Positions 27,101 through 39,100 of a DNA stretch of 64,000 nt are shown piece by piece (position 1 is the stretch's first letter; each line of letters opens with the position of its first letter). Source of the stretch: Leguminivora glycinivorella (Eukaryota > Arthropoda > Insecta > Lepidoptera > Tortricidae); assembly GCF_023078275.1 (NCBI RefSeq), contig NC_062990.1, positions 8,695,549 through 8,759,548 of the forward strand. Reading direction: 5' to 3'. The notes beneath the pieces are model-generated. The model ran no database searches. It worked only from the letters and a program-made list of their open reading frames with translations, and was not told the origin of the DNA. Position numbers and translations under genes: made by a program.

Positions 27101-30100
27101 AACTAGAACCAAAAATTATATGTACATTTTCCGTGACTGTCTTAAAATAAATTCAATTATGGCCTTATTGTAGGTACCTGATAAGTTTATGTAAATACCT
27201 TAGGTACTTTTTCTACAAGCTTTTATTCAACTTGCCTTGTTAGTATGTTAGTTTGGGTCAAAACGTAGAAGCTAAATGTGACCCACTTCCCGGTTTCCGA
27301 TTGAGCTGAAATTGCACACATGTAAATCACGTGACAATGCAATATGATATCATAGAGCTGATCTGATGAAAGGTGATCATAGGAACTCTGTTATGAATCG
27401 TCGTATCCCCATCGAGTAAGGGGTTTTTAGAAACGTCTCAGAGAGCAGTAGACAGCGATTGTTAATCTTACTTCGTTGGCAGTAGATGACTGTTGAAAGG
27501 AAAGGTACAGTCAGCGATAAAAGCTTGTGCCAAAAATAAGTTTCTGCCAAAAATCTTATTTCAATGACAGAATACTGCCACATACACATCTATATAAAAT
27601 GATTTAATTATTTATATATTCTATTGTCAGTGAAGTGAAACAGACTTTAAGTTTACATTAGAAACCAAAAATGTCGAAAACGAAGCACAAATCAACCAAG
27701 TTCATATGTTGGTAAGTATACTGGCGCTTTTCACGGTTCTGGGCGACTAATTCAAAATCCTTCCAGCCTTGTCCACTTGCGCCAGCCTAGAGCTTGGCAA
27801 AAATTTAAAACTTAAGAAGTGGCATCGTATTGTCGTCCAGTTTACGGGTACTCACACCCATTTATTTATTTCATTTTTTTTTGGCAGACTGTAGTTATTT
27901 GTTGACTTCCATACTAACTTTTGTTTTTTTTTTGTTGCAGTTCCGGATTTATGTCGTCATCCATTGAAGAGGTAAGTCAATGATTTTAATATTAATGTTT
28001 TCACTCATGAAACAAAACTACGCAAACTGAATATATCACGTATAATGAACTTAAAATACATTCCGACGTTCCAAATCCTTTGCAGTGATACCCGACCACG
28101 TTTCCATAGGTTTTTCGTGGTCGCTTTTCCTTGAAAATGTCCCAATGTTTATCAAAACAATCCTAGATATATATATAGACAACAATGCGCAGATATGTCT
28201 GCGTCACACGGCGAAATAGACCGGCCACTTGCTCGCTATTAAAAATTACACAAATACGCATCTCAGGCTCCATTAAAAGCGATAGAAACGAACGAGAGAT
28301 AGTCGCTTACGTGTAAATAAAAGAGAAGCGGCTACTTGACCCTTTTTAAAAGTCTATTTTATGTCCAACTAACCGAAAAAAATACTACCATATTTTATTA
28401 CGACTTGAAAGCCACAAAAAAACATTTATAAAGTTTACTTTAACTTAATTAGGCAAAAACATCATTAACTATGTTAATCTATAGATTGTCTGCGCAAGAC
28501 GTAAATCGAATTGAGCACAAAATTTTCTGACATTTAAGTTATGAGGCATAAAGTTTATCATGTCAGTGATTGACTCGACATGAAGTTAGGTTCTATGACG
28601 TCACTACACGTCTGACAGCGTTTTCGGTGGCCAAAGTTAAAATAAATATTACACACATTTTTAATCGAAAATACGTAGCCACCGTACACTTTTAATACCC
28701 AAAATCTAGAAAAATTGGTTTCTTATGTCAAATACTACAGGAAACAATCATTTCTTGTGCCAAATTCGATAAGAGACTCTTAAGTAGCCTATTATACCTC
28801 AAGCGAGTTGTAGTTCGTCGCCGAGCGATGAACTATATAAATCGCTCGCTTGCTCTTTTGTTTACACGGGAGCGACTATCTTTTGTCCCTTTCTTTCGCC
28901 GATAGCTCATCGCTTACTCGCTTTTGGTGGGACCAGTGTCTCCCAGAGATCGCGTCGCCCACACTGTTGTGTTGGGTTAAAAATAACATGCGTTTAAAAT
29001 TAGCAGTTTTGACCCTGGCCTTACGCCCTGAGTTTACGTTACTCGACTCGATAGTTAATAATAATAAATATTATAGGACATTCTTACACAGATTGACTGA
29101 GCCCAACAGTAAGCTCATGAAGGCTTGTGTTGTGGGTACTCAGACAACGATATATAATATTAATTATACCTCTTCATAAAAGGGTTTAACTAAAAGCCGT
29201 GTCAGGTAATGTAAGATTTATCGATTTCCTATTCGAATCCTGTTTTTATTTTCGTCACGACATGTTGAACGCATTTGTATCCGGTGCATACGGGACGCAT
29301 TCGTTTTATTACACTCCGTGCCATTCACTAAGACGCGGACATTTGTCACATCTAACCTTAAAGCCCAGGCTATGTAGCCCAAGACACAACCGCTTGCGAT
29401 GATATCGTTATCGTAGCTAGCTATCTCTATCGCTCTTACGTATTGACGCGACAGAGCGAGACTGCATTTCGATCGGCGTTTAGCGTCAACGATCATCGTT
29501 TCAGTTAGGCCGGCTCGACAGGAGTCAAGGCATGCGTCTTCGTGAATGACACGATGTGTGGACGATTTGTCTATTCTTGTGTTAAACGATGGCACAGGAA
29601 GTTGGTAGCGATACAGGTAGTGTTTTATTTTGAAACAACACAGTCAGTGAAGTCATTTTTGTCTCTAAAAAGCGGCATTTTTGTCACAAAACAAAATGTA
29701 ACGCGCGAATGTTTATCGTTCCATAGTAAATATGAATTTCGCGCGTTGTAGTGACAAAGTGATAAACTTGTTTGACTGCATTATACGTAAACGTATTATC
29801 AGCTGCAGAAGTGCATGGCGAATTTATCAATGAATTCATTCATAATTTCTCCATGCACTTTTGCAGGTGATAGTACATCTGTATCTCTAAAACGGGTTTG
29901 CAGAGTATATAAAAGCTAAGTTTCAGTGTTACTCTGCTAGGGGTTGAAAGAAAACTAGCACAATAACGTTTTATATGTAGAAAATTAACCCTTTGAACCT
30001 GGACGCTTAGTTCGGCAATTAGGTTCAATATATCATTCTCTAAGGATAAAGTATCTAGTTATTAATGTTTATAATAATGATCCTTTACATGTATTTATTT

Positions 30101-33100
30101 CCCGGAAACTGATAATAGATAAGATAGTTAAGCCCTTCATTACAATCAATAGATAATGTTTATCAATGTTTGGTGGTAAAATATAAATGCAACCGAATAT
30201 CCTTCTCGTTTTTATATGTTCATATTTGTAATATTTTTCTTTTTGTGTGTTTACGAATAAAATGAATTCTATTTTATTCTAATATTCTTGTTATTTTAGC
30301 GATTTTATAAAGTAACTGCAACCAATTAGGTCTTTTACAGTCTGAACCAGAATCTGAATTCTAACATGAATGCATAATGTGGTTTCTGGTTTGCTTTACA
30401 TAAATAAGTACATAAAAAAACCATGATTCAGAATTTCAGACACATATATCTGTGCTCATCACACAAATAAAAGAACCCAGGACCCAGGACCGACGGCTTA
30501 GCAGGCAGGGTCACTATTCACCAGACCGGTCCTAAATAGGCTACTAGACTCTTATCGAATTTGTCACAAGAAATTATTGTTTCCTGTAGTATTTGACATA
30601 AGAAACCAATTTTTATAGATTTTGGGTATTAAAAGTGTATGGTGGCTACGTATTTTCGATTAAAAATGTGTGTAATATTTTTTTAACTTTGGCTACCGAA
30701 AACGCTGTCAGACCATGGTAGTGACGTCATAGAACCATAGCTGGGCATTAACTCGTTAATCCGTTAATCGTTAATTAACGAAGTTAACATTTCGGTTAAC
30801 GGATTAACTTTTAAGTTAACTTTAAAAAATGTTAACGGATTCGTTAACTTCCGTTAAATTTCATCGAGTCCGTTAATCGTTAATCCAGCACCCCAAGCGG
30901 CTCGCTGCGTCGCGAATACCACGTCCTGACTGCTACTGTAAAAGCCCGTAGTACTCGTACGGCAAAACCTAGTATTTATCGGTAAAAGCAGATCCGTCGG
31001 TTATAAACAGTCTAAAGACCAATTGGCGACTTTGGATCACTTATTCGAGATCTTCTAAATCTTATTAGACGTGCTAGATCGATCACTAACCTGAGAATAG
31101 AGTGCAATCATCAGGCATGACAGACAAATCGCGCAACCGACGAATCGAGTCCGGCGGGCCTTAGATTACTCTACCAAGTGATCGTGGCCCACAGCATCGA
31201 ATTGTCGTCTCAAATCTCAATCTGAAGAACCGACGCACCACGATCGCGACCGCATGAATGACCCAATAATTACCAATCCGAAGTAAAACCTAGGATTTAG
31301 CCAACCAATGGCGGTAAAAGCCCGAAGAGACCGTAATTATTACATTTCGGTTTTTTACCGATGGCGTCACAGGTTTTAATGGTTTTTGGTGGATACTAAG
31401 TAAATACAAATACATAATGCCTACAGTGAAGTCTTATTTTTATGACGTGTTAACGGATTATCGATTAACTTTAACTTCCGTTAAATCTACCGACATGTAT
31501 CGCTTTAACGATTAACGAAGTTAACTTTTTAAGTAACGGATTAACGATTAACGAAGTTAACTATTTGATTAACGGTGCCCAGCTATGCATAGAACCTTTT
31601 TTTTTTTTTTTGACCCAGGGGGAATCCGTTATGGATCCCACTGGCCCGGGAGAAGCCAGTGGGTATGTCGGACTCTCACCGACTAAACCCCCTGGGGTGT
31701 TCCGCCGCTCGCTTTTTGGACGGGGTTTCGGGCACTTGTTTTCAGGCCTCCGATACCCCGTCAGCGTTGCCCTTGCAGGCCCATCGCTTTGACTCTCTTA
31801 AAAGTCTTCTCCGCTGAAGGCCCTCGGAACACTAGAGGGCCTTCCAGCCCGAACCTCTTCAGGCGGGTGATGGGGCTCCCGACCCATCACCCACAGGTTC
31901 CCGCTATGGCGGCAGGAAACGAGCCACGTAGGCTCTTCGCCGCCTAGCTGGTCTGCGTCGGCGCTGAGGGAGCGAATTTATGTCGTCCTCGCGCGTTCGC
32001 TCCGCGGCCTCCTTCTGCGTCAGTACAGTGACGCTGAAGGTGGCCACTGCCGCCCAAGCCTCCTCACTGCGAATCATGCGGCGTACTAACGCCGGCAGTG
32101 AGAGGTCTCCGCCCACCACCGTGGACATGGCAGCGCGAGGCTCCGCCCACGCAGGGCACTCTTCGCGCGTATGTTTGGCCGTGTCCACGGCTCCCCTGTC
32201 ACAGTGGTGACACTCTGGGGTCGGCTCTCGTCCAACCCTCTCACACAGGTACCATCCGAAGCAGCCGTGCCCCGTCAGGAGCTGTGTGAGGTGGAAGGAG
32301 GGTGCGCCATGTTTGCGTTCGACCCATTCCTTCAGAACGGGCCGAACAGCGGTCACCAGGTCCCGGCTAGCTCCCGGGATCTCCAGACGCTCTAACCATT
32401 GCTGGTATAGGTCGTCCCGCGCCTCCTCACGCCACTGGCGGACCTCCCGAGGGGCAGGCCAGTTTCCCTCCTTAGCTATGCATAGAACCTAACTTAACTT
32501 AATGTCGAGTCAATCACTGACATGATGAACTTTATGCCTCATAACTTAAATATCAGAAAATTTTGAGTTCAATTCGATTTACGTCATGCGCAGACGATCT
32601 ATAGATTAACATGGCTAATGATGTTTTTGCCTAATTAAGTTAAAGTAAACTTTATAAACGTTTTTTGTTTTCAAGTCGTAATAAAATATGGTAGTATTTT
32701 TTTTGTCGGTTAATTGGACAGTAATAAATAATATAAAATAGACTTTAAAAAAGAGGATCAACCTCAGGATTCAACCTCAGGTTAAAGCATAACATATACT
32801 ATAGATTTAATCCTGTAATCAGAATCACTGAATATCTATTACAAATGATTCACCAACGACATAAACTCACATGACACTCGTCATAACGCGTAAACGCAGA
32901 TATTTTCGCAAATTAATCATAATTACTACTAATCTCAAATCCGTAGGCCGTAAAAACGATTCACTCTCGCCCACCGTTCAGAAATGATCAAAAATAAACC
33001 GTTTCATAAACGAAACCATCTGACACATACTCTCCCTACCGAATCGTACAGTTGAGTTCATAAATATGTGAACATATTTTCACCATAACTCTTTTCAGTA

Positions 33101-36100
33101 AGGTGAAAAAATGTACACTATTTATGAACTCGACTGTAATATGGACTATATTTGTTCAATCGCCATCAGATATATTGAAGCGGGCAAGGTGTTCAGAAAT
33201 ATCGAAACCCGCCTCTATTACTAAAGCGTTAAAGTGCTTGTGTAGATTTTTGAGCACTTTGCCCGTTCCGCTATATTAATAGAAATAGACTGTTTGAGAT
33301 TCGAGTTCGTTATGTTGGTAGTGTAGACGTTTACAAAAGTCAGTGCGTGCTCGGCTGATGAACAAATCAGTCAAGGGCAGGGAGTTGAAAAGTTACGCGA
33401 AGTGATTTTAAAATAAGTGTGAAAAAGTGTTATATTGTAAAAATATATTACAAATTATTTTATAGGTATTTTAGTTATGATTATTTTTTGTGGTTCTGAT
33501 ATGATGTGTTACAATATTTAAAAGTTCAAAAGTGGAAGATATCTAAGTAATATTTTTTTGTTATAAAATAATCAAATATAAATTTTGTAACTTAAAGGCA
33601 TGGAATCATGTGAAATGCGAAGTTACACAATTATTGAAAATTATTAAATTGTTTAATTTCAATTTATTTCTTCATAACGAAAGTTACATGTCAATACATA
33701 TTTACAAAAATTACAATTATGTCCATCTTAGTAGCTATAGGTATAGGTATAACAATTTTATAATAATCATATACAATTATTCTTATTCAAAAATTCTTCT
33801 ATTGAATAGAAAGCTTCATTTAAATAATAAATATTCCTTGAGATTATTGATAAAAATATTATATGCAAGTTCAGTAGATTTAAGATTATTGGGCAAACGA
33901 TTAATAGTTACCTAGGTAACAAAGCTCGTCAGCGACTACAAACCATCTAATTAAATAGGTACAATTTAAATGTATTGAAGTCTATACTTTATTTTAGTTT
34001 GAAAATTGAGCATTATTTTATTGATATGATATGAACATTCTATAAATTCGGCGTCTATACTTCCCAGCTCATAACCTAACCCAACAACAAAACAATGCCA
34101 TATAGATATTTCAAAGAAAACTACTAAATAACCTTAAATAATATCATCATTGGGAATGCCGCCAAAAAAACTAAATTTTGTGGTTCTTTATAACTCTCAA
34201 AGCTATAAAAACGTCCAGCTGTCCAAATAATAACTTTAGATATTAATGAAAACATCGCGAGACTGCAAGTCTGCTCTTTACATGACTGCTATCTGTGACT
34301 TTCTACAGAAAAAGGTCCATCCAAGTTCAATAAGGACATTAAAATTCCTACAGAAATCCGTCTTTTTTTGGATTAGCGACCCGCCCAGCTCATAATATGA
34401 TATAAAATACCATAGCGGGCTTTTTTGTAGATATAAAAGACAGATAATTTTGTTGCTGTTATACATATTGCAGACGGCTTGGACAGCGTTTTCAATAAAA
34501 GCTCTTAGCCAGAATTTTTTTTTCCCGATTTGCGGCAAATACGTAAATAACGTCATTATTTCAACAAATGTACACAAAATCTTAACAAATCATATATCTA
34601 AATTCTTCCTATTAAATCCCTATTAATAAATGAAAGCGTCATTCAAATCCGTTAAAAAGTTTCTTTTTTTTTTATTTCGAACACGTAAGTGCCACATGTA
34701 CAATACATGACTGTTTGTGTTCTAAATCCAAACTAATATTATAAATGGGAAAGTGTGTGTGTCTGTTTGTTTGTCCGTCCTTCATGGTAAAACGGAGCGA
34801 CGAATTATCGTGATATTGTAAGTGAAGATAGTTGAAGGCATGGAGAGTGACATAGGCTACTTTTTGTCTCTTTCTAACGCGGGCGAAGCCGCGGGCAAAA
34901 GCTAGTAAATAAATAAATAAAAAATACATGAAAACCGCATGAAAATCCAGCAGTAGGTGTTTAAATCGCGAACATACAAACAAACAGACAGGACAGACGT
35001 GGCGGTGGACTTCGTTTTATAAGGCATAGTGATAGTGACAAAGCATAAAAAACCCTTTACTGTAGGAACGCCACAAGCATTTTGCTTATAAAAGACGCCG
35101 CCTACGCACATACCGATCTAGCTTTACTAGTAGTTATGTGTTTTTAAACATGAAACATGGATGACCGTTTTGTGTGAAAAATGTGAGTCTTTGTAGTAAA
35201 AATACTGTTTTCGAGTAAATAGTAATTAGTTTGTTAAAATCGTAAGAGTTTACAGTTTTTTTTATTGTCGATTTAACTTTTCTTTTTAGTAATTGACAAA
35301 TCTACTTCTTCATAATCACGCCACGAGCTCTTTCAATCCTAATAAAAAACGAGACAAAAAATGTTACAAATACTACATCCCCCGAGTTACGAATTGTGAT
35401 GTCTCTCAGTGGAAAAAAAAAATGATACGGTTTGTCCTCAAGACCTGAAGATTTTGACTTGAGTAAATTTTCCCACAAAAGAAAGAAAAACAGACAACAA
35501 AATAAAAAACTACATATATACAAACAATTTATTTAAAGTTGACAAAAATCTTTCCTATAATTTAATTTAAAAAAATATACATAGTTTCTTATACAAAGTG
35601 CAGCTTCGAAAAAAAGAGTACCTAGACATTTGAAAGTGGCAACATTGTAGGGACAACACTACGATGATGCCACTTTTTGATTTTTACTCCTTTTTGCCAG
35701 ACTGTAACCATTATTATACTCAAGGAATCGTATACAAAAATAGAATAGATGTAAAACATAAAGAATAAGAACATTATGTCTATGTGGCTCACGTTCGTGA
35801 AGACATCACATTTGGGCACGTTCTACTCTCCTAAACCACTACTTGTAAGTATTATTACGATAATTATTAGGTAATTATAGTTACAAGTCGCGGCACGTAA
35901 CTTTAGCGCTGACCGTTATTGCGCAGAAGTCGCAAATAGGTGTATCTCAGGGGATTAAAAAGTTAAAAAAAAAGTAAAAACATTTATTTACCAAAATGAA
36001 TCAATACACAGTAACAGTTGGCAGTGACTCCCACACTAGGCTGAGCCTGTATCGTGGAAGTCGTTAACATTTATATTGTTTCCAAAAGACATTACAGGGG

Positions 36101-39100
36101 GCTAAGGGTATGCGTCCCCATGCGCAGCTATCCCCTCCAAATGTTACTTAGCGCTAAACTTACTTGCCGCCACTTGTATGTACCATCAGCTGCAAAAGTG
36201 AATGGCGAATTTATCAATGAATTCATTCATAATTTGTCCATGTACTTTCGCTGATAGTACCTACATGTAATCATTAAGGTATTACCCGTGTGGTACGGGT
36301 TATGAATTTAACCACCCCTTTTCCTCGCGTGGGTGTTGTAGAATATGTGCGATATTGATTAATTGTGCTAAAAAAGCGCTGGTGTCCTAGCGGTAAGAGC
36401 GTGCGACTTTCGATCTGGATGTCGCGGGTTCGAACCCCGGCTCGTACCAATGAGTTTTTCGGAACTTATGTGCGAAATGTCATTTGATATTTGCCAGTCG
36501 CTTTTCGGTGAAGGAAAACGTCGTGAGGACACCGGACTAATTCCAATACGGCCTATTTACCCTTCGGGTTGGAAGGTCAGATGGCAGTCGCTTTCGTAAA
36601 ACGAATGTCTATGCCAAATCTTGGGATTAGTTGTCAAAGCGGATCCCAGGCTCCCATGAGCCGTGGCAGATGCCGAGATAAATGCAAGGAGGATGATTGA
36701 TTCATTGTTGTGCGGGCGATAGGCTAGGACTGTAATATCACAATGTTTGTTTCTTTTAACTCGTTAACTGTTAAGAGTGTCTCTGAAACTTGAGCGGTTT
36801 CATGTGTTCCGCTTACCCCTTTGGGATTAACTGTAGGAATGTGCTGGCGTGACAGAGCCAGACTGCGTTTCCATCGGCATCTAGCGTCAACGATTGTCAT
36901 TTCAGGGTGCGTAGCCGACTGGCACAAACGCTCACGAAACGCTCACGAAACGAAACGCTCGTAGATATCTATCTCTATCGCTCGTGCGTATTGGCGCGGC
37001 TTTTCGTTTTCGTTTGGCGTCGGAGAAATTCCATTCGGCTACGCACGCAGCTAGGCCGTCTCCATCAAATATCTCAAAGCAGCCAACTGCTCACAAATAT
37101 CGAAATACGCCCCTTTTACCAAAGCGTTGTGCGTATTTCGATATTTGTGAACCAGTTGTGAACACATTGCCCGCTTAGATATATCAGATGGCGACCGTAC
37201 TTAAAACGGGGCAGTAAAATAGCCACTTATATTGAAAACGGTGTCCTCATAAACTCAACGGTATTCTAATTATTATGCCTCCGGTGTATTTTATGGGCGC
37301 CAGAGTATAATTTTGGTGCAGTAATAATTATTAATTATTTTGTTTCGGTACACCTTGTAAATAACAACAATTGCGAAGAGTGGCACTGAAGCTTGACCAG
37401 TTTTATGTGTTCAACCAACATCTTTTCAATAAAACACTGATTTAAACTTTCACGATTGTTACACATAAGTAATTATTTTGAAAAATCGGGACTTAATCGC
37501 GTATGACTACATATTAAACCGACCTCCAACGCAGCTAACAGTGTTGCCTATGGAACATGGGATTAACAGCGCCCTCTTGACAATGCTCAATATATTCCTG
37601 GTCAGGATTTATGTTGTAATGGTAAACACATTATAACGTGTAAATGTAATATATTTTTACCAATAAAGAGTATGAATCTGAGTGATATTTTCACGTATAT
37701 CTTTTACAGCTCCAAGTAAGAAACTCTCGCGCCGAGTCTACAGAGGATGAGAAACGCAGCGATGACAGCCGACCGCTCAGCCTCGCGTCCGACTTTAGCC
37801 GAGACAACATTTGTAAGTTTTATAACTATCATCATCATCAGCATCATATCAACCCTTTATCGCCCACTGCTGAGCATAGGCCTCTCTTCTACTATGCCAC
37901 TTGTCCCGGTCCTGAGCTAGTCTTATCCAGTTGTGACCCGCAATTATCCGGATGTCGTCCACCCAACGAGCCAACGCTTCTTACATCTGTGACACACACA
38001 CACATTCTGTTAACATTTTAGTCCATCTGCCTTCACTCTGCCTAGCAACATGTCCCGCCCAACTCCATTTTAGTTAACTAACTATATATTTTGTCATAGT
38101 TGTATTTATTAACGTATTTTACGCATTGAGCGTAGAACTCCGACCGAAGACCTCAGGAAAAAGAAAATAGACAATAATGGCTATTACAATGATTTAGAGG
38201 GCGCCACTTGCACATAATGGAGGGCTGCGAACCTTGTCCGATGTGTTGCCACTGTGTCACTCTTGTAAATTCGCAAATAAATGGAACAGGAAAGCAACAC
38301 GTCAAACGTATAAGCAAACCTTGTTGCATCAAGGCATATACTCGTAGTTCGTAAAAGCTAATCTATGGTTTACTGTGAGTGAAAGTGCTGCACTACTACA
38401 TTAGGTATAGGTACAGTCTCCCAATTAGAATCCTAGGCCACTCTAGAACCCTGTCGTATTGACACCGTGCTCTATTTGCTATAGAAGTCAGTTTGACTTT
38501 TATTGTGAAAGGGTTTTACAGTGGCCTAGGATTCAGATTGGTTGACTGTACCTTAGTTTTTATTTTATTATAAAAGAGACACCAACAGTACAAAAACAAT
38601 TCAAACAATATAATGTAACAATAGAGCCAATAGAGGACACATATACCTAATATTAATGCACCAATAACAGGCAGTGCAGTAACACTCAAACAGTTCGAGC
38701 CTTATTTGACATAAGTACAAGCCAAAACAGTTTACTGCCTTGCAAATCAGAATCTATTCAAAACTATCTTTCTTGAGGGACGAATAAGAACATTTATCGA
38801 AATATTACAATTATTCCTTTTGATTCCAGTACCACTCCAAAGCGGTCCTCGTCGTAACCGGCGCTGCGTGGCGCCATACAGCGCTTCACAGCGCCCCCTC
38901 ACCCGCTACCTGCCCGTGGACCGAGAGGACTTCGACCTGCGGCGCCATGTTGAATCCGCGGGTGAGTTACTACTGACAATACACAGCGTACAGTATGTGG
39001 CTCAATACAGCGCTTCATAGCGCCATACAGCGCCTCACAGCGCCCTCTCTCCCGCTACTTGCCCGTGGACCGAGAGGACTTCGACCTGCGGCGCCATGTT

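Larger units (their letters stand above)
3326..27940. other. PHLDB intron 3, 24.6 kb, mostly mobile DNA
   Basis: This intron holds SINEs, LINE tails, palindromic MITEs, a composite DNA transposon, an intronless decayed ORF, a BEL/Pao element and a tandem repeat, listed separately. The remaining AT-rich stretches (for example 9240-9500, 22720-22998 and 24604-25550) show no gene that I can support. A candidate alternative first exon lies near its 3' end. Confidence 0.8.
28348..32762. mobile_element. Large foldback element, right arm interrupted by two later insertions
   Basis: The left arm 28348-28797 is the reverse complement of 30541-30735 joined to 32483-32762. Examples are gcctaattaagttaaagtaa on the right against ttactttaacttaattaggc on the left, and cgaaaacgctgtcag against ctgacagcgttttcg. 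The arms are about 450 bp and the spacer 1.75 kb. The right arm is split by a hAT-type MITE and an R1-like LINE; the left arm shows the uninterrupted site (ttaggttctatgacgtcac). No transposase is visible. Confidence 0.75.

Noticed and set aside
29218..29595. Minus-strand ORF of 125 codons
   Set aside because: Overlaps dispersed repeat sequence (gagcgatagagatag family, SINE debris) and has no recognisable domain.
31980..32492. Plus-strand ORFs across the R1-like LINE
   Set aside because: They are complements of the LINE coding strand, whose minus-strand zinc motif is clear.
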